From: an uncultured Selenomonadales bacterium
GTDB lineage: Bacteria > Bacillota > Clostridia > Christensenellales > QALW01
DNA: 64,000 bases
Direction: 5' to 3'
NCBI GenBank assembly: GCA_905200615.1
Contig: CAJKLB010000002.1
Coordinates: 47,501 to 111,500, forward strand
The translations under genes were made by a program, and so were the position numbers. Under the pieces are notes generated by a model. It saw only the letters and a list, made by a program, of their open reading frames with translations. It made no database searches and was not told the DNA's origin. This document shows, piece after piece, positions 18,566 through 27,021 of this stretch; the first letter of the stretch is position 1; every line of letters starts with the position of its first letter.

Positions 18566-20353
18566 ATGGGTGAGAATTTAAACGGAACAAAGAGAACACT
18601 TCTTTGCGGCGAACCGCGCAAAGAACATATCGGTACCGTACAAACGGTAATGGGATGGGTCCAGCGCAGAAGAGATTTGGGCGGATTAGTATTTATGTGG
18701 CTGCGCGACCGCAGCGGCATTGTGCAGGTTGTTTGGGATGAAACGAAAAATAAAGAGCTTTTTGATAAAATCAGCTCTGTGCGCAGCGAATATGTTCTTG
18801 CCGTTACCGGAACGGTTGTTGCGAGGACACCGGAAAATATCAATAAAGACCTTGCCACGGGGGAAGTGGAAATTGAAGTTACGGCGGTAAAAATTCTTTC
18901 TGAGGCGGCGGTTACCCCTTTTGAGATTCATGACGGAATTACCGTAAATGAAGCACTGCGTTTTCAGTATCGCTATCTGGATTTACGCAGACCCTCCATG
19001 CAAAGATATTTTGAGATGCGCAGCCGTATTGCTGCGTCAATCCGTAACTATATGTGCGATAACGGATTCTTGGAAATAGAAACGCCTATGCTTACCAAGA
19101 GTACGCCGGAGGGCGCCAGAGATTATCTTGTGCCAAGCCGTGTACAGCCGGGTAAGTTCTTTGCGTTGCCTCAGTCACCACAGCTTTTTAAGCAGCTTTT
19201 GATGGTTTCGGGGTTTGATCGTTATTTTCAGCTTGCGCGCTGCTTCCGGGATGAAGACTTGCGCGCCGATCGGCAGCCTGAGTTTACGCAGATGGATATG
19301 GAAATGTCTTTTGTAGAAGAAGATGACGTTATTCATGTGACGGAAGGATTGCTGAAAAAGGTTTTTAAGGATATTTTAAATGTGGAAATTACGCTGCCGA
19401 TTCGTCGTATGAAATATTGTGATGCGATGGAACAGTATGGATCGGATAAGCCGGACTTGCGGTTTGGCATGAAGCTTTGTGATCTTTCCGATTTGGGTAA
19501 GGACTGCACTTTCTCGGTATTCAGGGATGCGATAGCCGGCGGCGGCAGTGTGCGTGCCATTGTGGCCGATGGCTGCGCCGAGCGCTTTTCCCGGAAGGAT
19601 ATCGACGCATTGACCGAATACATAAAAACTTACCGGGCCAAAGGTTTGGTATGGATTGTTAAAACGGCTGAGGGCTATCGGTCATCGGTAAACAAGTTCT
19701 TTACGAAAGAGGATTTTGATCGGTTTGCCGAACGTACAGGTGCACAGAACGGCGATATTATCTTTATTGTAGCTGATCAAAATAACGTAGTGTTTGACAG
19801 CTTGGGACAGCTGCGGCAGGAAATTGCCCGCAGAACCGGCAGAATTGAAAGCGGCCGGTATGAGCTTGTTTGGATTACCGAATTTCCGCTCTTGGAATAT
19901 TCCGAGGAAGAGAAACGCTATGTGGCCGTACATCATCCGTTTACCGCGCCGATGGATGAGGATTTACCCATTTTGGAGAGTGACCCCGGAAAGGTGCGCG
20001 CAAAGGCGTATGATATTGTGCTGAATGGGTATGAACTCGGCGGAGGCAGTATTCGAATACATTCTTCGGAAATCCAAAACCGTATTTTCCGGCTTTTGGG
20101 ATTTGCGCAAGAGGATATTGACGAACGCTTCGGCTTTTTAGTAGAGGCTTTCCGCTATGGCGCGCCTCCCCACGGCGGCCTGGCTATCGGACTGGATCGT
20201 TTGGTTATGCTGTTGGCAGGAGCCGATAATATTAAGGATGTCATCGCTTTTCCGAAAATGCAGAATGCTTCGTGTCTGTTGACCGGAGCACCGGCAGAGG
20301 TGGATCAAAAGCAAATGGACGAACTGTTTATTGCCTCTATTGCTAAAAAGTAG
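18566..20353 (+). CDS. aspS: Aspartyl-tRNA synthetase
   Basis: 595-residue bacterial-type AspRS with an N-terminal OB anticodon-binding domain, class II motif 2 FRDEDLRADRQPEFTQ, a GAD insertion domain (about residues 290-420) and motif 3 GLAIGLDRLVML. Whether it is discriminating or charges tRNA-Asn as well cannot be judged without gatCAB context. Second gene of the hisS operon, ended by the hairpin at 20444. Confidence 0.97.
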   Translation: MGENLNGTKRTLLCGEPRKEHIGTVQTVMGWVQRRRDLGGLVFMWLRDRSGIVQVVWDETKNKELFDKISSVRSEYVLAVTGTVVARTPENINKDLATGEVEIEVTAVKILSEAAVTPFEIHDGITVNEALRFQYRYLDLRRPSMQRYFEMRSRIAASIRNYMCDNGFLEIETPMLTKSTPEGARDYLVPSRVQPGKFFALPQSPQLFKQLLMVSGFDRYFQLARCFRDEDLRADRQPEFTQMDMEMSFVEEDDVIHVTEGLLKKVFKDILNVEITLPIRRMKYCDAMEQYGSDKPDLRFGMKLCDLSDLGKDCTFSVFRDAIAGGGSVRAIVADGCAERFSRKDIDALTEYIKTYRAKGLVWIVKTAEGYRSSVNKFFTKEDFDRFAERTGAQNGDIIFIVADQNNVVFDSLGQLRQEIARRTGRIESGRYELVWITEFPLLEYSEEEKRYVAVHHPFTAPMDEDLPILESDPGKVRAKAYDIVLNGYELGGGSIRIHSSEIQNRIFRLLGFAQEDIDERFGFLVEAFRYGAPPHGGLAIGLDRLVMLLAGADNIKDVIAFPKMQNASCLLTGAPAEVDQKQMDELFIASIAKK

Positions 20354-20443
20354 ACTTCAATATACACTTTTTTGGGAAAATCATTTCTTTTCAATATGGA
20401 CTTTTTTCTATAGTGTTATTGTAAAAAGACAAAAAAATTCAGA

Positions 20444-20471
20444 GATCGCCGCAGATGGCGATCTTTTTTTT
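20444..20471 (+). terminator. aspS terminator
   Basis: GATCGCC (20444-20450) pairs with GGCGATC (20457-20463), followed by eight T. Confidence 0.9.
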
Positions 20472-20588
20472 GTATAAACTATATGCGGCTTTTTGAAAAG
20501 AAAAATATGATTTCGTAACGCAATAGGCTTTATACAAATAACTTTTTTATAGAAATAATTTTTAAGCTTTAGCAGTAATTATGTTTGT

Positions 20589-20667
20589 GCGGCGCATCAA
20601 AGGGAAGAGAGGAAAGCGTCCCGTATGCTGCTATGGTATGCTTTTTTATTTGAGCAATCTGCGCCGC
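20589..20667 (+). other. Possible structured RNA/hairpin upstream of corrinoid locus
   Basis: An 8-bp outer stem GCGGCGCA/TGCGCCGC (20589-20596 with 20660-20667) encloses about 63 bases that include GGGA/TCCC pairing. It matches no riboswitch class I can recognise; the cobalamin-riboswitch core was looked for and not found. It lies upstream of the visible promoter at 20751, so it would need another promoter to be transcribed with the locus. The rest of 20472-20750 shows nothing. Confidence 0.3.
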
Positions 20668-20750
20668 TGCGGATCCTTAGAATTAAAAAATAATTTTATA
20701 CGGAGGGTTTTTTGATAGCATAATTGTGCTATAAATAACCGTTTTTGCTA

Positions 20751-20779
20751 TTGACTTTCCCTTGAAAGTTTTCTATAAT
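20751..20779 (+). promoter_or_regulatory. Promoter of the corrinoid methyltransferase operon
   Basis: TTGACT (20751-20756), 17-base spacer, TATAAT (20774-20779). It fixes the coding start downstream of 20785. Confidence 0.85.
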
Positions 20780-20812
20780 AGGCGTAACAATAGTGAAAGG
20801 TTGGTATTTATC

Positions 20813-21448
20813 GTGGACATTTATGAAAATATATCCGAAGAAATGCAAAAAGGCAAAGTAAAGGCGGTAACCGCTCTTGTTACCGAGGCGCTTGAAAACG
20901 GAACTGATCCGAATGAGATTCTTACAAAAGGACTTATTGCCGGTATGAATATAGTCGGTGAAAAATTCCGCAATAACGAAATCTTTGTTCCCGAAGTTCT
21001 TGTGGCCGCAAGAGCGATGAACGCAGGCTTAAAGATTCTGCGTCCCGTGCTTTTAAGCGCAGGAATCGAACCGATCGGAAAAGCGGTAATCTGCACGGTT
21101 AAAGGCGATATGCATGACATAGGCAAGAATCTTGTAAAGATGATGATCGAAGGACAGGGAATTGAATGTATTGATTTGGGTGTAGATGTTGACCCGCAAA
21201 GAGTTGTTGAAGCCGTTAAGGAAAGCGGGGCGAAGGTCGTATGTCTTTCCGCTTTGCTTACTACCACCATGCCCGGCCAGAAAGATGTTATTGACGCGCT
21301 TGTTGCCGCGGGAATTCGTGACCAGGTTAAAGTTATGGTGGGCGGCGCTCCCGTAACACAGCAGTTTGCCGATGAGATAGGCGCGGATTGCTATACTCTT
21401 GACGCTGCATCGGCAGCAATCGCCGCAAGATCTTTTTTTGAAAAATGA
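20813..21448 (+). CDS. Corrinoid (cobalamin-binding) methyl-carrier protein
   Basis: Carries the cobamide whose cobalt accepts and donates the methyl group between methyltransferases. 211 residues from GTG 20813: an N-terminal helical cap (B12-binding-2, about residues 1-85), then a Rossmann B12 domain with the lower-ligand motif GDMHDIGKN (histidine near residue 100), SALLTTTM and GGAPVTQ. It is the MtbC/MtaC type. The frame stays open up to 20762, but that part overlaps the promoter. AAAGG lies 12 bases before GTG. Its stop overlaps the next start (ATGA), so it is coupled to the regulator. Confidence 0.93.
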   Translation: MDIYENISEEMQKGKVKAVTALVTEALENGTDPNEILTKGLIAGMNIVGEKFRNNEIFVPEVLVAARAMNAGLKILRPVLLSAGIEPIGKAVICTVKGDMHDIGKNLVKMMIEGQGIECIDLGVDVDPQRVVEAVKESGAKVVCLSALLTTTMPGQKDVIDALVAAGIRDQVKVMVGGAPVTQQFADEIGADCYTLDAASAAIAARSFFEK

Positions 21449-22716
21449 AAGATATAGCCAGTTTACTTGACCGCGATGAGTTGTATGACATCTTTAAAAA
21501 TTTTTCTACCGTAACGGGTTTGGGAATTTCCCTTTGTGATCTGGACGGGGAAGATATTATGTCGTATTACAAGAATGGCGGCGCTTGTATCTGTCATATG
21601 CTGGGCAAAAGCAACATGTGTCAGAAAAGTATAAAATACAGCGCCCAAAAAGCGGCCGAACTTGGCGAACCTTATATTTACGTTTGCGGATGCGGTCTTG
21701 TTATGAGCGCTTCAGCGGTTATGCTTGATAATAAACTTATAGGCGCGGTTCTGTGCGGTCCCGCCATGCTTTGGGACGCAGATGACTATGCTCTTGACGA
21801 GTTGGAAGAAAAGACAAGCCGCACGGCGCTTACCGATTCCGACAGAAAGAAAATTGCTGCAAATACGCCGAAATACACCTGTGATGAAATCACAGGTGCT
21901 TCTCGTATTCTCTTCAGACTTGTAAATTATATGTGCCGTACGCAAAGCGATTATCTGCTTCAGCGGCAGGAAATTACCAAGCAGCAGGCCACGATTTCCA
22001 CATTGCTTTCTGAAAATAAGATGAAGATCGCGGGGAAGGAACAGCCGCGCAATTATTATTCGCCCGAAAGAGAAAAGAAGCTGCTTACAAGTGTTCGGCT
22101 GGGCGACAGAGCTGCCGCAAGAAAGATTTTAAATGATATTCTTTCGGATATCTTTTTATATTCCGGAGGAAAGGCATCAGCAATTACGGCTAAGGTATAT
22201 GAATTAAGCGGATTTTTATTCCGTGCTGCTTCGGAAGCAGGCGCTTCTGAGGAAGATTTAATAAAAACGGCTCGGCAGACGCAGCAATTGATTGATACGG
22301 AAAAAACGTTTGAAGATCTATGTTACCATACTACTTTGATTGTAGAAAATTATATTGATGCCATTTATAACAGCCGCCCTCAAATGGCGGGTGTTCATTA
22401 TTTGCGTGCCGCTTCCGCCTATATGAGCGAGCATTTCAGGGAGAATATTACGTTAAACAGTACAGCTGAATATGTGGATATTAGTCCATCGTATTTATCG
22501 CATCTGTTTTCGGGAAGGCTTTCCACTACGTTTACGGATTATCTTGCGCAGATACGCATAGATGCCGCCAAGGAACTTTTGCTTACGGGGAATATTCCGA
22601 TATATGAAATTTCAGCAGCAGTAGGTTATACGGATCCCAATTATTTTATCAGAACGTTTAAAAAGCATGAGGGCTTAAGCCCCAAGCAATACAGAACTCT
22701 CAGCGCAGAGAATTAA
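21445..22716 (+). CDS. PocR-domain AraC-family transcriptional regulator
   Basis: 423 residues. The N-terminal half (about 10-165) is a PocR-type sensory domain with conserved cysteines (GGACICHML, CQKS, YVCGCGL) that may bind a ligand or metal. A middle linker of about 150 residues follows, then a C-terminal AraC double helix-turn-helix (about 320-420) ending in VGYTDPNYFIRTFKKHEG. Lying inside the operon directly after the corrinoid protein, it probably senses the methylated substrate or the corrinoid state and activates the locus; that role is inferred. Confidence 0.88.
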   Translation: MKDIASLLDRDELYDIFKNFSTVTGLGISLCDLDGEDIMSYYKNGGACICHMLGKSNMCQKSIKYSAQKAAELGEPYIYVCGCGLVMSASAVMLDNKLIGAVLCGPAMLWDADDYALDELEEKTSRTALTDSDRKKIAANTPKYTCDEITGASRILFRLVNYMCRTQSDYLLQRQEITKQQATISTLLSENKMKIAGKEQPRNYYSPEREKKLLTSVRLGDRAAARKILNDILSDIFLYSGGKASAITAKVYELSGFLFRAASEAGASEEDLIKTARQTQQLIDTEKTFEDLCYHTTLIVENYIDAIYNSRPQMAGVHYLRAASAYMSEHFRENITLNSTAEYVDISPSYLSHLFSGRLSTTFTDYLAQIRIDAAKELLLTGNIPIYEISAAVGYTDPNYFIRTFKKHEGLSPKQYRTLSAEN

Positions 22717-22740
22717 TTGTGTTTCAGAAAGGATTACATT

Positions 22741-23745
22741 ATGAATATAAAAGAATGGTTAAAAGATTTACCCCAATCCGGATTACCGATGCCGATTCTG
22801 TCGTTTCCCTCCGTACAGCTTATGAACGTAAGTGTTTATGAACTTACGCATAATGCTGCTACGCAAACTAAGGGAATTATTGAAGTTGCTGCCCGTACAA
22901 AGGCGGCGGCAGCGGTTACAATGATGGATCTATCGGTTGAGGCGGAAGCCTTCGGCTGTGAGATAAAAGCGGTTGAAAACGAAGTACCCACGGTTATCGG
23001 TGCTTTGATTACCGATGAAGAGGAGGCTAATGCGCTTAGAGTTCCCGCTGTGGGAGAAGCCAGAACAGGGTTGTTTATTGAGGCGGCAAAGAATGCAAAA
23101 GCCGCGATTACGGATCGGCCTGTATTGGCGGGAATTATAGGTCCCTTTTCTCTTGCGGGAAGGCTTATGGACGTTTCAGAAGCTTTGGTAAACTGCATTG
23201 CAGAGCCTGATTTTGTACATATTGCGCTGAAAAAAACTACGGCTTTTTTGAAAGAATATGCGTTAAGCTATAAGGCGGCGGGACTTGACGGTATTGTGAT
23301 GGCGGAACCTTTATCGGGCCTTCTTTCGCCTGATTTGGAAGCGGAGTTTTCGGCACCTTTTGTTCAGGAAATTATTCAGGCCGTTCAGGATGAGAATTTT
23401 ATTGTAATTTACCACAATTGCGGACCTAATACACCGCTTATGACCGAATCAATCTATCATAACGGCGCGGCCGCATTTCACTTTGGTGATGCTGTGGATA
23501 TTTCGGAAATGCTTGAAAAGATGCCTTCGGATAAACCCGTATGCGGAAATATTTCGCCTTCGGCTCAATTCCTTGGCGGTACTTGTGAGAGTATGTATCA
23601 TGAAACGACGGCATTACTTGAAAAATGTGCAAAGTATAAAAATTTTGTGCTTTCCTCAGGCTGTGATATACCGCCTTGCTCAAGCTGGGACAATATAGAC
23701 GCTTTCTTCAAAGCAGCGCAGGATTTTAGTAAAAAAAATAACTGA
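22741..23745 (+). CDS. MtaA/CmuA-type methyltransferase (URO-D superfamily)
   Basis: 334 residues from ATG 22741 (AAAGGA upstream; the frame is open for 8 more codons without a site). The most MtaA-like of the URO-D paralogues here: zinc ligands can be proposed in YHNCGP (His-x-Cys) and in the late SSGCDIPP cysteine, a pattern used by methylcobamide:thiol methyltransferases such as MtaA, MtbA and CmuA. It is therefore a candidate second methyltransferase that unloads the corrinoid. A coenzyme M acceptor is unlikely in a Clostridium-type cell, so the acceptor is open. Confidence 0.88.
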   Translation: MNIKEWLKDLPQSGLPMPILSFPSVQLMNVSVYELTHNAATQTKGIIEVAARTKAAAAVTMMDLSVEAEAFGCEIKAVENEVPTVIGALITDEEEANALRVPAVGEARTGLFIEAAKNAKAAITDRPVLAGIIGPFSLAGRLMDVSEALVNCIAEPDFVHIALKKTTAFLKEYALSYKAAGLDGIVMAEPLSGLLSPDLEAEFSAPFVQEIIQAVQDENFIVIYHNCGPNTPLMTESIYHNGAAAFHFGDAVDISEMLEKMPSDKPVCGNISPSAQFLGGTCESMYHETTALLEKCAKYKNFVLSSGCDIPPCSSWDNIDAFFKAAQDFSKKNN

Positions 23746-23758
23746 CGGAGGACATGTT

Positions 23759-24820
23759 ATGAACAGTAAGCAACGCGTGCTCGGCGCGTTTTATCATGAA
23801 AAAATTGATCGGGTTCCTCTGGATTACGCGTCAAATCCCACGATTCATAAAAAGCTTTGCCAGGCGTTAGGCTGTGTGAGTGACGAACAGCTTTATAATG
23901 TGCTGGGAATTGATTTCAGAGCCGTAACCGTTCCGTTTACAGGAAAAAATCGTTTTCGGCAAATCGACGGGCTTACGGTAAATCCTGTTTATGGTTTTTA
24001 TACCCGATGGGTTCCCAATGATTTCGGCGGATATGATGATTTTTGCGTATTTCCACTTCAAAATGCCGATGAAGACGAAATTCGTGCGTTTTATGTACCT
24101 TCGCCTGATGAATTTGATTATTCATCGGTAGAATCCTTTTGTAAGGAAAATAAAGAATTTGCTCTTTACTGCGGCAATGCGGGAATGGCCGATATCATAA
24201 ACGCTACGGGCAGAGTAATGGGCATGGAGGATACGCTTGTAAATCTGCTTACTGAGGATGAGGCCACGCTTGATTACATTAAACGTCGAAGTGAAATGGA
24301 GCTGGGAGTTCTTGAGCGTACCATTGAAGCGGCAAAGGGCGGAATCGATTTTTTATGGATGGGAGAAGATCTGGGTACGCAGCATTCTCCGATGATAAGT
24401 CTTGAACTTTACCGCAGAGTGCTGCGGCCTATTCACCAAAAATATATTGATCTTGCAAAAAGCTATAAAATACCCGTTATGGTGCATACGTGCGGCTCTT
24501 CAAGCTGGGCGTATGAGGATTTTATCGAAACGGGCGTTGACGCGGTGGATACACTCCAGCCTGAAGCAACTAATATGTCGCCGGAATACCTTGCGGAGCA
24601 TTTCGGTACAAGGCTGGCTTTTCATGGGTGCATTTCCACGGCAGGTCCTTTGGCGTACGGTACGGTTGAGGATGTAAAAAAACAACTGACCCAAACGCTT
24701 GAGATCATGAAACCTTACAGAGGATATATGATGTCGCCTACGCATGCGATTCAGGATAATACGCCGGTAGAGAACATCATTGCGCTTTATAAAATGGCAA
24801 AAGAATACGGGAAATATTAA
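23759..24820 (+). CDS. URO-D superfamily methyltransferase-like protein
   Basis: 353 residues; second URO-D gene of the operon, 13 bases after the first and preceded by GGAGGA. The zinc-type motif VHTCGS is present, followed by DAVDTLQPEA and FHGCIST, as in substrate-side (MT1) or heme-type family members. Starts with KQRVLGAFYHEKIDRVPLD, the standard N-terminal PVDRVP-like signature. Given its neighbours it probably transfers a methyl group from an unknown donor to the corrinoid. Confidence 0.87.
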   Translation: MNSKQRVLGAFYHEKIDRVPLDYASNPTIHKKLCQALGCVSDEQLYNVLGIDFRAVTVPFTGKNRFRQIDGLTVNPVYGFYTRWVPNDFGGYDDFCVFPLQNADEDEIRAFYVPSPDEFDYSSVESFCKENKEFALYCGNAGMADIINATGRVMGMEDTLVNLLTEDEATLDYIKRRSEMELGVLERTIEAAKGGIDFLWMGEDLGTQHSPMISLELYRRVLRPIHQKYIDLAKSYKIPVMVHTCGSSSWAYEDFIETGVDAVDTLQPEATNMSPEYLAEHFGTRLAFHGCISTAGPLAYGTVEDVKKQLTQTLEIMKPYRGYMMSPTHAIQDNTPVENIIALYKMAKEYGKY

Positions 24821-24830
24821 TGGAGGTATT

Positions 24831-25835
24831 ATGATGAACGCATCGGAAAGATGGAAAAATTATCTTGCGAAAAAACCGGTGGACCGTGCTCCCGTCATTG
24901 AGTGGGCACCCTGGTGGCATGTAACAATAGAACGATGGAGAAGCGAGGGATTACCCGAAGAAGCTTCCGATATTGAAAAAATTCAGGATTATTTCGGCCT
25001 TGATAAGTGCCTTCAAACTTCTGTTAGCTGTAAAACGGAGGCAACGCCTAACCCGCCGGAATACGGACTTGGTATACTGGAGAATGACGAGGACTATCTG
25101 AATATAAGGCCCACGCTGTTTCCCGATCCCGCCACGCTGGTTCTGCCGGAGAAATATGAGTGGATGCAAAAAACCAGAGATCGCGGCGATACACTTCATT
25201 TTTTTACTGTAGAAGGATTTTTTTGGTATCCGCGTACTTTGTTCGGCATTGAAAATCATCTTTACAGTTTTTATGATTATCCCGAACTGTATAAGCAGAT
25301 GTGCGATGAATATGCCGATTGGCTGATACAAGTATTCCATTTTGTATTCTCACGCTTTCGTTTTGATTTTATGAGCTTTGCCGAAGATATGAGCTATAAC
25401 GGCGGGCCTATGATTTCAAAGGAGCTTTTTGATGAATTTCTTGCTCCTTTTTATAAAAAGGTAATTCCTGTGATTCATTCCTATGGCATACCGGTATTTA
25501 TTGATTCTGACGGGGATATTACCATGGCGGTTGACTGGTATTCGGAAGTGGGGGCGGACGGAATGTTTCCCCTGGAACGTCAGGCAGGCGTTGACGTTTC
25601 CATTTATATTGAAAAACACCCCCAAATGGCTTTTCTCGGCCACTTTGATAAGATGTGTATGAAATTTGGGGAAGAAGCGATGCGCAAGGAGTTTGAGAGA
25701 ATTTTGCCCAGTATGCAAAAGGGGATTGTTATTCCCTCTACCGATCATCAAACTCCGCCGGATGTTCCGTTTGAGTACTATAAAACTTATGTAAAACTTT
25801 TAAAGGAATATGCCGAAAAAGTAGGTACAAAATAA
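24831..25835 (+). CDS. URO-D superfamily methyltransferase-like protein, variant site
   Basis: 334 residues from ATG 24831 (GGAGG 4 bases upstream; a longer frame overlaps the previous gene). N-terminal KPVDRAPVIEWAPWW matches the family. At the place where paralogues carry His-x-Cys-Gly it has FIDSDGD, so it lacks that zinc ligand pair and may use a different metal site or none. A late STDHQTPPD replaces the cysteine motif. Probably a substrate-specific methyltransferase of this locus. Confidence 0.85.
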   Translation: MMNASERWKNYLAKKPVDRAPVIEWAPWWHVTIERWRSEGLPEEASDIEKIQDYFGLDKCLQTSVSCKTEATPNPPEYGLGILENDEDYLNIRPTLFPDPATLVLPEKYEWMQKTRDRGDTLHFFTVEGFFWYPRTLFGIENHLYSFYDYPELYKQMCDEYADWLIQVFHFVFSRFRFDFMSFAEDMSYNGGPMISKELFDEFLAPFYKKVIPVIHSYGIPVFIDSDGDITMAVDWYSEVGADGMFPLERQAGVDVSIYIEKHPQMAFLGHFDKMCMKFGEEAMRKEFERILPSMQKGIVIPSTDHQTPPDVPFEYYKTYVKLLKEYAEKVGTK

Positions 25836-25857
25836 TTTTTTGCAGAGGATTGTTATT

Positions 25858-27000
25858 ATGACAAACAGAGAAAGAGCGTTAAATATTCTTCGTTATAAAA
25901 AGGTGGACAGAATGTGCGCCGTTCACTTCGGTTATTGGAATCAATTGCTTGACGAGTGGGCGGAGCAGGGAAAAATATCGCAGGAAATTGCTCATGCTTG
26001 GGGCAGAGATCATGAAGCCGATATTGAACTGGATAAAATCTTGGGTTGGGATTTCGGCTGGGAACATATTTACGGCGCGAAGATGCAGCTGTTTCCGCCG
26101 TTTAAACGCAAAGTGCTTGAAACGTTCCCTGACGGCAGTCAGCGCGTGCAGAATTCCGACGGGATTATTGAACGTGTTCAGCCCGGCGTAGTGTCTATTC
26201 CGGCAGAAGATGACTATTTGCTTAAGGACAGAAAGGCGTTTGAAGAACTGTTTTTGCCAAAAATGCAGTTTACACCCAAGCGTATCAACTACAGTTTCTT
26301 TAAAAACTTTAATAAAAATGTGTATGATAAACGGGATATTCCTATCGGAATCTCTCTTGGTTCGGTTATGGGGGAAATCCGTAATATTACTTCGGTTATC
26401 GGTATGAGTTATCTTATGTACGATGAAGACGAGGAGCTTTTTGCCGATATCGTTGATTCTTATGCGGAAATGCAGTATCAATGCATTGAAGAAGTGCTTA
26501 AAACAGGCGCAAAGTTTGATTTTGCTCATTATTGGGAGGATATTTGCTTTAATAACGGACCGCTGCTTTCTCCTTCGCTTTTCGATGAGCTTTGTGCCAA
26601 ACATTATAAACGCCGTACTGAGCTTTGCCGTAAATACGGTATAGACCTGATTTCTCTTGATTGTGACGGCGTTACCGATAAATTGCTTCCTACTTGGTTT
26701 GAGAACGGCGTAAATATTATGTTTCCCATTGAGATCGGCACCTGGGGCGATCAGTTCGAAGCGGCGCGTAATAAATTCGGCAAGGGACTGCTGGGAATCG
26801 GCGCAATGGATAAAACTGCTTTTCGTAAAGACAAAGCGGCTGTTGATGAGGAAATCAAAAGGGTAAGCCGCCTTGCTCTCATGGGCGGATTTATCCCTTG
26901 TCCGGATCATAGGTTAATGCCCGGCTCAAAATTTGAGTTGGTACAGTATTATGTAGAACAAATTAAAAAAATCAAACCCTTTCCGGGAGATGACGCCTAA
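25858..27000 (+). CDS. URO-D superfamily methyltransferase-like protein, variant site
   Basis: 380 residues from ATG 25858 (AGAGGA upstream; an upstream TTG is possible). Belongs to the same superfamily (NRERALNILRYKKVDRM) but is diverged: the His-x-Cys motif is replaced by SLDCDGV, and the C-terminal segment is FIPCPDHRLMPG. With the preceding gene it forms a DG-type pair distinct from the His-x-Cys members, suggesting a separate substrate-binding role, or a heteromer. Followed by the RACo-like gene after 21 bases. Confidence 0.85.
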   Translation: MTNRERALNILRYKKVDRMCAVHFGYWNQLLDEWAEQGKISQEIAHAWGRDHEADIELDKILGWDFGWEHIYGAKMQLFPPFKRKVLETFPDGSQRVQNSDGIIERVQPGVVSIPAEDDYLLKDRKAFEELFLPKMQFTPKRINYSFFKNFNKNVYDKRDIPIGISLGSVMGEIRNITSVIGMSYLMYDEDEELFADIVDSYAEMQYQCIEEVLKTGAKFDFAHYWEDICFNNGPLLSPSLFDELCAKHYKRRTELCRKYGIDLISLDCDGVTDKLLPTWFENGVNIMFPIEIGTWGDQFEAARNKFGKGLLGIGAMDKTAFRKDKAAVDEEIKRVSRLALMGGFIPCPDHRLMPGSKFELVQYYVEQIKKIKPFPGDDA

Positions 27001-27021
27001 GGCGAAAGGGAAGTGAAAATC

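Noticed and set aside
20354..20812. Cobalamin riboswitch ahead of the corrinoid operon
   Set aside because: Looked for the conserved B12-box core and found no match; only an unassigned stem-loop is present.
25879..26910. 343-codon open frame on the minus strand
   Set aside because: Lies wholly antisense to a clear URO-D-family gene and resembles no protein family; a shadow of the coding strand.
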